NCBI GenBank assembly: GCA_001600455.1
Contig: BCKC01000004.1
Span: 3,708,915 to 3,772,914, forward strand
Length of the DNA: 64,000 nucleotides
Origin: Endocalyx cinctus
Lineage: Eukaryota > Ascomycota > Sordariomycetes > Amphisphaeriales > Apiosporaceae
Direction of reading: 5' to 3'
A program made the translations under genes and the position numbers. Positions 20,824 through 29,623 of this stretch are shown one piece after another. How positions within the stretch are numbered: position 1 is the stretch's first letter; the number at the start of each line of letters is the position of its first letter. Below the pieces are notes generated by a model. It saw only the letters and a program-made list of their open reading frames with translations, did not search any database and was not told the origin of the DNA.

Positions 20824-22541
20824 ATTTTCTCAGATTCGTCTTCTTTTCAAAATCGTGGACCGGATTAGTTCACACAGCATCATTTTCATCTCTACAACTT
20901 CCTACGCTATTTCCGCTGGAAATCATATTCGTTCCAGCAGCGAATCTCTAAAAAACCCAAAAATCTACACCTGGGTTTTTCTTTTAGGGGAGAAAAAAGA
21001 GGCCCCCAAAATCAAAAACAAAAGGAGGCAAAAACTTCAAAAACTCACCATACCCACAAAAATTTCCACCATGTCGTTTATTTAAACTTTTTTATTTTGT
21101 TTCAACACCGGACGGGGAAAAAGGCGTTGGTGTCTCATTTGTCTACTATTTTTATGGGAAGCGAGATCTATGGTTCGGGAAGGGAGGGGAAAGCTGCAAG
21201 ATCTGAGAATGCCAGATCTGAGTTGGGCCAGGTTCTCAAATGCACACGCCCCTCCCACTTTTCGTTTTTATTTTTATTTTTTTTATACTAGCAATGCGTT
21301 CTTTTTTTATTTCCCGCGTGGTTACAGATCTGCACACACATACATACACCCCACGTATTTTGTGGTTGGGCAGTTCTGGTATTGCAGGGGGGGAAAGGGC
21401 GGCAAAAATTAGACGCGCAAGCTGCTCGCTGCTTTACAGAAGGACCAGGGGAAAAAAAAAACGTGGCACGCGGCACGGGTAGCAGGTGTGGGTGCGTCTG
21501 AAGGAGTGGATGCATGTACTCTGTTCCTGCGTCCTGTTCCTCAGGGGACACAGGCGCTGATGCACAGGGGGGCCCGTGTAGCTAGCAAGGTAAGGAGGGT
21601 TAGATCCCAACGACGATATGAGCTATGATTGGATAAACTTAATGACTTGGGGGGCGTTCGGAAGCTTAAAAAGCACATGATCGGGGGGGGGTGTATGGCA
21701 GGGAATCAAACACGCATGGGAAACGGGATGACGTGGGTATGACCAGCCAGGGTAGCGCCTAGACTATCGTAATCTGCAGGTGCGTGCGGGAAGCAGGGAA
21801 GCAGGGAAGCAGGGAAGTAACCGACAGTGAAGGGTGTAGGCTATTTCATTAAGTAGATAGTGGGTATGTGTCATAGACACACACTCGGGGCGGAGGGACG
21901 TCGAGGTACCTGTGGAAGGGCTAAGCACCCCTACCGCACATGACTAGAGGTCGACGCTTCTCCACATCGGGACTTATTGGGTAGAGTCATTTTTCTTAAC
22001 GGAGTAGGCGGTAGCACGGATGGTAGATGATTCCCTTCTGGCTGGTTGTATTTCTCTATCTTCTCCAACTTTAGACGAGTATGGGGTTCGTCTAGGACAT
22101 ATTAATAAAGTAGTTCCTCGCTTGTTGCCGTGACCCAGCATCGTATAACCTGCACATAACCATGTCTTAGACACACGAGCGGGTAGCTGTAGCCGCCTTC
22201 AACCCTAGCGCACTGTATACCTCCTTTGTATATCGTAGGCTGGCCCACCTCTATCCCTTGTGCGGCTCCCTCAAGTAGAAGTAGGGTGGGAGCCGGAAGA
22301 TGCCCTTGTCCAACGTCTCCCGTCACGTGATCACGTAGTAGTTGGTAGGTCCACTCCACCAATGGCTGTAAAGTCGATAGTACTTGGAGGATGTCTCAGT
22401 GCATAAGCACACATTGAAGGGTATATTATCTCAGGGAAGGATATTAACCAGCCGTAGAGCCATCCCTACCGCTTCGTCCTCCTCAACTAACCTGGGCCAG
22501 ATTCTGGGAAGATGTAAATAGTCGTGGTCACACCTCACTCT
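20824..22541. other. Intergenic between kxd1 and the minus-strand gene at 22.5 kb
   Basis: About 1.7 kb, converging 3' ends. The kxd1 side is A-rich (20940-21080); the middle is G-rich with short G runs (21390, 21690). No gene or RNA recognised. A small tandem repeat lies at 21788-21819. Confidence 0.5.
21788..21819 (+). repeat. Short tandem repeat, GGGAAGCA-type unit
   Basis: Four head-to-tail 8-base units (GGGAAGCA, the last one altered) in intergenic sequence. A simple microsatellite-like array with no evident function. Confidence 0.85.
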
Positions 22542-23201
22542 TTAGCTAACGGCTACTTGAGGAGTCTGAGATTCGATATCATTCGTGGATTTTGCGGCCT
22601 TTGCTTCATCCCATGTCATCCAACTGCCGTCTGCTTCCAAGCCTAGCTTTTGCTCTAGTCTCTCCCAAGGATTGATGTTGGCGCTGGGGTCATAATAGTC
22701 GTGCCACCAGTCGTTATTATTATGCGCCCGACCATGGTGCTGTTGGCCTCTTTGGAATTTCCCGCCGCGAGGGTTAAACGGTTCGGGCCGAGGTGGTAAC
22801 GGGTGCGCGGACGACGCGCCAACAATAGCATCTATGGCCGCTTGTACGGGAGCGCCACCGTCATCTATCGACGTAGAAGGACGTGATGTATCTATATATT
22901 GCGGCCCCGGGTCATCGCCAGTTTCCTCTCCCTCCTCTTGCTCTCGAGCGCCGCGCTCGGCCTCGCTAGGCTCTTCATCAAGGTCGAGTTCAATTTCGTC
23001 TTTGTTCTGCGTCCGTACGCTAAGCGGCATCGCGTTTGCGCCTGAGCCCGGGTGAAAGTTCTTGTTGAAAGCGGTGTTGGACGTAACGGCGTCGGCGGCG
23101 GGGTTGAATTTGCGTCGTTTATTGGGAGGCTTTTGGTCGCCAAAATTGGAGAATCCCATAGCGGCGGCTATGGCGGCCATCGAATCCTCGTCTTCCTCCA
23201 T
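22542..23201 (-). CDS. Conserved hypothetical protein, probably nuclear
   Basis: 219 residues from the ATG at 23201 (MEEDEDSMAAIAAAMGFSNF). The longer open frame starts at a TTG and was rejected as a start. A good acceptor-like sequence (TTTTATTTTCTTAG read on the minus strand, just above 23260) suggests a 5' UTR intron or an upstream exon. Visible features are an MGFSNFG motif near the N-terminus, a basic patch NKRRKF that could be a nuclear signal, an acidic middle (ELDLDEEPSEAERGAREQEE), a Gly/Arg/His-rich stretch (NPRGGKFQRGQQHHGR) and a C-terminal motif with conserved look, NPWERLEQKLGL followed by SWMTWDEAKAA. This is the composition of RNA-associated nuclear proteins, but I do not recognise the family and assign no function. 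Confidence 0.7.
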   Translation of the reverse strand: MEEDEDSMAAIAAAMGFSNFGDQKPPNKRRKFNPAADAVTSNTAFNKNFHPGSGANAMPLSVRTQNKDEIELDLDEEPSEAERGAREQEEGEETGDDPGPQYIDTSRPSTSIDDGGAPVQAAIDAIVGASSAHPLPPRPEPFNPRGGKFQRGQQHHGRAHNNNDWWHDYYDPSANINPWERLEQKLGLEADGSWMTWDEAKAAKSTNDIESQTPQVAVS

Positions 23202-23780
23202 AATGTATGGTAAATTAATATCTAGGTGGTTTCTCTTTCCAAGGAGCACTTTCAATTGTACCTAAGAAAATAAAATAAAAAATAATGGCGTTACAGGGAA
23301 ATGCTAATGATTTGGAAGATACGTAGTTTTAGATGGATGTGATGAGAAAATAAAATCAAGTTCCAAAAAATATTAAGCTAACATACGTTATAATTCATGA
23401 AATACCTACTATGTGCTTAAGTATATATGAAATATTCGGATTATTGGATATTCTTGTAATGCACTATCGTATTCTTGAAAATTACATAAATGCGCATGTG
23501 AAAGCTTAAATCTCCATGCTTCCCTGTCAAAGGTAAAAGTGACATCATTATGTACCTGCAGCGTTCCCTAGCTGACAAGCTAATAGGGTAGGGTAGCTTA
23601 ATTAGGACGTGGCCAGGGTCTATTGTTGAAACAACTTCGGAACGACATCTTTCCGGGTGAAAGATTAAATGAGATATCTTCTCTCCCATTTTGTTATAAA
23701 TACGGACGTTTTCAGTTAATAATTACCAAGTCGATAGTCAAATAACTTGAATATCATTATAATTTGAGATACTTATCGAA
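23202..23780. other. Divergent intergenic region
   Basis: About 580 bases between two divergent genes, holding both promoters. AT-rich. A probable 5' UTR intron or upstream exon of the minus-strand gene may start above 23260. Confidence 0.5.
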
Positions 23781-24464
23781 ATGGCTTCAGAGGAACCTAC
23801 ACCAGTTGGTGGCGATAATACAAAAACACCAAACACGATTAGCTTACGGGCACCCTCCAAGTATCTATCCAATCCGGCACAGGCTTCCACCACATTATCT
23901 GAGCCGTTTGTCGCTCCTCCGCCCAAGTGGCTATGGGGTACCTGGACAGTGACGCACTCGACGCTCTCCATGTGGCGTTCCGCTCAAAACGTGCGCATCA
24001 CTTACAAGCCGCTGAACGCGCCCGACGACATTTCAGCAATCGACAATCTGGTCGAGTACGAGAAGAAGGGCAGCAAGGGAGGCGGCGTGAAGCGGGTCGA
24101 AGGCATCGAGAAGCCCGATCCCGCGATCCCGTCCGCTTGGAATTGGCGGGGGAAAGGCTGGCTCATGATCGCGAGCAGCCACTGGGAAGTCTTGGGCTGG
24201 GGAGAGCGTCCCCTCGTCCGCGGCGTCGGCGATATGGGAACGGGCGTTGAACGCTGGGCCGTCACTTGGTTCGCCCCGACGCTGTTCACTCAAGAAGGGA
24301 TCGATATTTACAGCGATCGGAAAGAAGGCCTGAGTAAAGAGACGGTGGATGAAGTTCTCAAGTCGCTGAAAGATCTGAAGGATGCGCCTAAAATTGTTGA
24401 CATGGTTGAGAAACAGATGCGCGAGGTAGAGATCAGTCTACCATGGCAAGAGAGCAAAAAATGA
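23781..24464 (+). CDS. Conserved hypothetical protein, possible lipocalin-like beta barrel
   Basis: Intronless ORF of 227 residues from ATG 23781. After a Pro/Ser/Thr-rich start, the core begins with PPPKWLWGTWTVTHSTLSMW and alternates short hydrophobic strands (NVRITYKPL, GWLMIASSHWEVLGWG, ERWAVTWFAPTLFTQEG). A GxW near the start, followed by beta-strand patterning, resembles lipocalin/calycin proteins; this is an inference from pattern only. The C-terminus is a charged helix (KETVDEVLKSLKDLKDAPK) ending in EVEISLPWQ. No signal peptide or membrane segment is seen, so it is probably soluble and intracellular. It diverges from the nuclear-looking gene at 22.5-23.2 kb. The coding call is firm because the long frame has consistent GC-rich third positions. 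Confidence 0.75.
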   Translation: MASEEPTPVGGDNTKTPNTISLRAPSKYLSNPAQASTTLSEPFVAPPPKWLWGTWTVTHSTLSMWRSAQNVRITYKPLNAPDDISAIDNLVEYEKKGSKGGGVKRVEGIEKPDPAIPSAWNWRGKGWLMIASSHWEVLGWGERPLVRGVGDMGTGVERWAVTWFAPTLFTQEGIDIYSDRKEGLSKETVDEVLKSLKDLKDAPKIVDMVEKQMREVEISLPWQESKK

Positions 24465-24906
24465 AGCCGGGAAATTTCATGATGAAAAGGCAAAGGGTCT
24501 GTGTGAGGGGAAATATGGGCTCCGCCGTCGCTATCACTACATAATGATACCCATTACCAGTTATTCGCTGTTGAAGCTCAATGAATTTATATGTATTGTT
24601 TTTATGAACTCAAAATTGCAATAATACTCATGATTTTATAACAACTAGAGGAGGTTCAATTTGACAAATCGTCTTAGGAATGTATGCATCTATCCGTAAA
24701 GCTGAGAAAAGGGGGGCGGTAGCTAGCTTAGCGTGGAATTATTATGGCGTCATTTGAAGTTCAGTACTTTGTTGACTTCACCTCTACATGACCTACCTAA
24801 TGTACTCGCAGAGATGCCCCAACATCGTTAAATATATAGATGCGCAGGACACACGAGTCCCAAATACTTAATTTCACACTAATCTGGATTTTCCAATTTT
24901 TCAACC
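24465..24906. other. Intergenic, same-strand genes
   Basis: About 440 AT-rich bases holding the 3' end of the preceding gene and the promoter of the next. Nothing recognised. Confidence 0.5.
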
Positions 24907-25950
24907 ATGCCTTTACATCTTCTCCCGAAGAAGTCATGGAATGTCTACAATACCGATAATATTGAGCGCGTAAAGCGCGACGAGGCGGCCGCTCGCGCTC
25001 GGGAAGAAGCCGAAGAACAGCGCCAACAAGAAATCGACGCGGAACGACGTCTAGCCATTCTCCGGGGCGAAACACCTCCACCTCTCCCCGCACCTCCAAC
25101 CACCGGAGACGACGAAAGCGAAAGAAGAGAGAGGAGAACAAGTGGACACGATGAGTGGGACGGTAGAAGAGGGGGGCAGCGCAAGAAGCGCAAGCGAGCC
25201 GGAGAGGACGATACCGATTTTGAAATGAGAATGGCGAGAGAGCGACAGATACCCGCCACCGCCGATAGCCGCGGCGGGGATGCCAGCGGGAAGAGGAGCA
25301 ACGCGCCGATAGTGGACCGCGCCGGTCACATCGACCTCTTTCCGGAAGAGCTCGAGCGGGCGCAAAAGCACCACCCTAAAAACGAAGAGGCCGAGCGGGA
25401 GACTGCCAAGAAGCGGCGCGAGTACGAGGATCAGTACACGATGCGCTTCTCGAACGCGGCAGGGAACAGCAACCGGGATTTCATAGGTGCGGGACCGTGG
25501 TACGCGAAGGGGGGAACGGACCCTGCGACGACCCAAAGTCTCGAGCTTTCCGCCGGCAAGGACGTATGGGGTAACGATGATCCGAAGCGCAAAGACAGGG
25601 ATGTTGCGCGGCTTGCCGAGGGCGATCCCTTGGCTATGATGAAGAGGGGCGCTGCGAAGGTACGCGAGGTCGAGAAGGAGAGAGTGTCGATTAATGAGGA
25701 GAGGGCGAAGGAGGCGAGAATGCTTCGAAAGGAGGAACGACGCCGGGGGAGGAGGCATAGACGATCGGAGGATAGTCGGAGACATCATTCCAAGTATGAT
25801 GATGGTAATGAGGACGATCTCGAAGGTTTCAGTCTTGATGATCCTCCCCGGAGACGACATCATAGAAAACATCATCATGATCGCCGAGATGATCATAGGT
25901 CAAAATCACGGGACCATGGACACTATCGTGAGAGGGATAAGCACCATTGA
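24907..25950 (+). CDS. LENG1-like protein with CIR N-terminal (Cir_N) domain
   Basis: Intronless ORF of 347 residues. The first 45 residues (LLPKKSWNVYNTDNIERVKR, then DEAAAR) are the Cir_N domain found in CBF1-interacting corepressor and in leukocyte receptor cluster member 1. Helical, highly charged sequence follows. A conserved middle block reads HIDLFPEELERAQ and, further on, IGAGPWYAKGG. The tail is Arg/His/Asp-rich (RRRHHRKHHHDRRDDHR), resembling splicing-associated charged regions. LENG1 orthologues are linked to the spliceosome/nucleus in other eukaryotes; a nuclear RNA-processing role is therefore likely, but not shown here. The start codon is the natural first ATG, directly before the conserved domain. 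Confidence 0.82.
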   Translation: MPLHLLPKKSWNVYNTDNIERVKRDEAAARAREEAEEQRQQEIDAERRLAILRGETPPPLPAPPTTGDDESERRERRTSGHDEWDGRRGGQRKKRKRAGEDDTDFEMRMARERQIPATADSRGGDASGKRSNAPIVDRAGHIDLFPEELERAQKHHPKNEEAERETAKKRREYEDQYTMRFSNAAGNSNRDFIGAGPWYAKGGTDPATTQSLELSAGKDVWGNDDPKRKDRDVARLAEGDPLAMMKRGAAKVREVEKERVSINEERAKEARMLRKEERRRGRRHRRSEDSRRHHSKYDDGNEDDLEGFSLDDPPRRRHHRKHHHDRRDDHRSKSRDHGHYRERDKHH

Positions 25951-26972
25951 CACTGTAGTTGTGTGGAAAACAGACGAGCCACTAAGGCACCGGCCGTCAT
26001 TGATGAGGCTCATATGACCCGGTTAATAGCCGATGAATATATTTAGCATTCATCAATCAGTTTATTTCGTTTATGTCAGCATGGAGCAGGGAGCCTGGGT
26101 GCTTTTCTTTTTGTTGCTTAATAGGATGGCATTTGGGAGATACCCTGGAAAGGTTTCATAGCAGGAATTTCAGTGTTTTATGAATTCATTATGTGAGAAA
26201 TAGTGGTCTACCGGAGCGGGGGTACAGCACGCACGATACCAGCTAGGTAGGATAAGGCTCGACGATAAAGTGATTCCTGGCTCTCTATTGAGTCTCTTCA
26301 TACAAAATATGTGGGGGGGCCATATATATATATATATACATTGTAATAATACATTCACATCAGGGTAGCTGGTAGCTAGCTGGCACCTGACACCTGACAG
26401 TTATTCCAGCCGTTCAATACACTTATCAAGGTGACATGAGTCTGAACAATAGTTCATGTTGTTAATTATTATATTTCGATTCTTTATCCTCTTTCTGAAT
26501 GCTCAGGCCCGGGAATTGCGGGCTGCGGAAGGGAAAATTGCGCGAGAGTTTCGTAATATCCCTCGCCAACATCGTACGTTCCTTGACTTAGTGGCGAAGT
26601 CATATTTATATCTTCTAGTTCTTGCGGGCCTATATGGGTATCTTCAAGCTCCCTCGGGATCATACTTGTGTCCTCTAACTCTCTCGGACCAATGCTCGTA
26701 TTTTCGAGCTCTCTAGGGATCATGCTTGAGCCTTCCAATTCTCCCAAGCCAAAGCCAGGCCGCCAAGTCCAGGCGGAGTTCGGAATGTCTGTGTTGTCTC
26801 CCAACTGAGGGCGGCGGTGCGCCTCTCGACAGGCATCGATAAATTTATTTCGATCTTCATAAGTCTCATCAGATTACTCATTACATTAAAGCGTTCAAGT
26901 CGAGATATCATAAAATCATGCGAGGGTGGGGAATAGGACGGGGGCTGTTGTGATGGTGTAATCTAGGGACAA
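25951..26972. other. Intergenic with a dispersed repeat copy
   Basis: About 1 kb between converging genes. It contains repeat copy 1 (26196-26405). Beyond it, 26540-26760 holds degenerate internal repeats of a phrase like CTCTCGGGATCATNCTTG about 45-50 bases apart (near 26640, 26680 and 26710), also seen as repeated (R)ELEDTSMIPRELE-like units in the reverse frame at 26484-26804. No firm gene. Confidence 0.5.
26196..26405 (+). repeat. Dispersed repeat, copy 1 (inverted relative to copy 2 at 32.1-32.3 kb)
   Basis: About 200 bases. Shared blocks with the reverse complement of 32080-32280, in the same order, include GATACCAGCTAGGTA, TGATTCCTGGCTCTCT-like, CATACAAAATAT, a TATATATA run, GTAATAAT and GGGTAGCTGGTAGCTA followed by CTGGCACCT. 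No terminal inverted repeats or coding capacity are evident; a solo LTR, SINE or MITE remnant are all possible. Confidence 0.85.
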
Positions 26973-28819
26973 CTACTCACAGTCAGTTGACTGAAATTCA
27001 ATTTCCAAAGATTTCAGTTCTTGTATGGCTGACGGCGGTGTCAAGCCCTTCTCTTCGTATAATACGTACGACGTAGGACTAGCAGGCGAGGAAAATTTCC
27101 GCCGGATGCGTTCTGTAGTCGAGGGACGTCTCTCCGTTTCTGAGATCAGTATCGGCGATCCGTAGATCAACTCCGTGCCCGTCGAGTTCGTCCTCAGAAT
27201 GAGACGATGGTCTCCTTTCAGCACCGGCGTCCTGTCGAACCACCGTATCTTGAACTCAACGTGGTGGGTGGACTCGCCCTGCTTATGCTCGGCGAAGGTA
27301 AAAGTTGGCTCCTTGTCACGCTCGTGCCTCCTCCATATTTTCACGTGTACCCTCATGGCGACACGCTTCTCCGCCGACGTGTGTATCCATAGGGCTCGCA
27401 CCGTCTCCAGGTAAGCCCTATCGCGAATACTCCTCTGGAAGTCTTCGCGATCCGATTTGTTTGTGAACTGGTACCGGATCTTTTCCCGGAAATTCTCGGT
27501 CCGGGGCGTCGTCGCTATCGAAATCTCATGCTTTGCTTCTAGCGGTAAGAAGGATATCTCGCATTTCTTGTCTTCGGGCTTGGTAAACGGTATCCGGTCC
27601 ATATCGCGTTGAACTAGATAGGATGAGAAAAAAAAGATTAACTTGACGAATGAAATTAAACGCAGTGTCATTGACGGCCGATAATAATAAGCCAAACCCA
27701 TACCATAATGTGTTATCATAGAATGCCGATTTTCAATTGTCCATTCAACCACTCGTTGATCGTTTCTGTCATACACGCGGTAGGTATCGGATCTATATTC
27801 TCGCGGAGATCGAGGGCCAGGTGTACCAATAATTCTGAACGACATATCAGTCCCAGCAAAAGGAAGAAAATAATGTACTTATAACAAACATGGTGACTGG
27901 ATGTATCCGTTTCCATGGAATCGGTTGTGGGGTAGATGGTTGAGTTGGTCGCCATGATGTAGTTCCCCTTGGACTATCATAAGTGGATGGGTCTGATAGA
28001 GGGTTTTGATACGATGGATATACCCCTAGGCCATGTGGGGAGGAACTTAGTGCCGATGGGGGAAGTTCTTGGATGGAGCCGAGGGACGGCGTTCGAGAAG
28101 GTGGTTTTAGCGTGGGCGAGGTGTGAATTCGTGGGAATGGGGAGCGCTGGGTGCTGATATTGCCAGGAGATGATGCTGGAAATGGGTATTTACCAAACTC
28201 TGGGGAGCTGCCCGGTGAAATCGAAGGGTGTAATATGCCATTCAGACTTGGGCTGTTATCGGGTAAGGATATGACTTCCAGTCTAATAAGAAATACAGAA
28301 TATTAGTTGTACGACTAACTGCTTACTGACAACAGTGATAGCATGCTGCTCGACTTACCGGCGTTTTATATCTCGTATGTCGCTTTTCAAAGTAGTTACA
28401 CTCCATTGCAGGAGTTCTGCATAGTGGCGATCAATGCGCTGATGAAATTTCGTAATCAAATCTTTGTCCGGGCCCGTCAGGAGCCAAACCCTCTGAACAA
28501 CGTTTCCGAACTTGCTTTCTGTTGACAGCGTTGGCTTGTAGTGTTCTAGAAAGGCTTTACAATCTCTGAGGGTGTGAGAGAGGGGTCCCGCTAGGGAATT
28601 AATAAGCGTGTTATTATCATCGACATAGTCTGCTGCTCTCTGTTGATATTCTTTGTTAATTGTCTCAACGACGATATTAAGATTCTGCAAACGAATATTT
28701 AATGATTTCAGCTCTTCCGGCGTTCTCCCGTCTCTCCAGAATTCAAAAGAGATATCTCTGACCACTGTAAGGATCGAAGTTGAGAGTTGTATCACCGACA
28801 ATATGGTGCCCAGTTCCAT
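26973..28819 (-). CDS. Putative HeLo/SesA-like N-terminal helical protein with C-terminal PH-like region
   Basis: Four predicted exons on the minus strand, 28819-28359, 28282-27890, 27834-27704 and 27613-26973, giving 541 residues in a continuous frame. The third intron (90 bases, stop-free) could be retained without breaking the frame. Residues 1-150 (MELGTILSVIQLSTSILTVV, then SLNIRLQNLNIVVETIN) are all-helical with a hydrophobic N-terminal helix, resembling N-terminal domains attached to fungal NLR/STAND proteins and HeLo-type cell-death proteins. Residues 155-285 are a Pro/Ser-rich linker. The C-terminal 250 residues are beta-rich with a final helix (FTNKSDREDFQRSIRDRAYLE), PH-like in pattern. 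No NTPase domain is present. The HeLo link is inference; a role in heterokaryon or non-self response is only a possibility. It lies between the two inverted repeat copies. Confidence 0.65.
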
Positions 28820-29623
28820 GGTGTGATAGTGATAATTCCTAACAGAAAACAGGTACGGTGAAATCACCAAGCTTCTAGGTTCCTAATCAAGATACCGAGA
28901 ATGAGAATCGCTATAACTGTGGAGACAACGGTAATACGGTATTATACTATTAATCAGTGTAATAAGAACGATCTGACGTCTGAACCTTATTGAATTATAG
29001 GCCAACAGTTATTTGCAGATTATTATTATTGGATGTTATGAGCAAGTCAGCCCAGCCAAACCCTGCACCATAGATCCGAAGACCGACATGGAGAGCGACA
29101 GATCTGGAGACAACAATCAATGACCAATGAGGATTTCCATTGAAGGCACGTTTTATATACTTCATTTATAGCCAATTTCGACAAATCCTTGCGCCTTGCT
29201 GCACACCCATGTCATACTACCCTGTTAGGGTATGTAAGAGCTTTCTAAGTACTTGAATTCAGACGGGCCAAATATCAATCTGTGAAATTGAAATATGGAT
29301 ATACAATTTTAAAGCCATCGCTGCGGCTCTGCTCGTGTTTGATGTCTAGACCGGACTCTTGGAGCATCTTGGCATCGCCAAGCCATTACTAGATCGGACT
29401 CCTTTCAGTGTGCCTTTCCAAGTAATTTAAATATATATTCTGTAGGCTCCTCTTGTGAGACGACTAGGCATACTTCAAAGATGAGACCTAATGATCCTAC
29501 AACCTATGTTTGTATATATATAGGCACTCCAAGATGGGTAAGCAAAAGCGCTTATCGTTACTTTTGCCATTCAGTTTCATTTGTAAATTCAATCAGGCCT
29601 TCGATCGTTGTTGATTCAACTCA
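28820..29623. other. Divergent intergenic region inside the accessory island
   Basis: About 800 AT-rich bases between the HeLo-like gene and the transporter gene, holding both promoters. Nothing else recognised. Confidence 0.5.

Noticed and set aside
26484..26804. 106-codon minus-strand ORF with repeated RELEDTSMIP-like units
   Set aside because: It consists mainly of a degenerate repeat of about 45-50 bases in intergenic sequence; no start context or conservation supports a gene.
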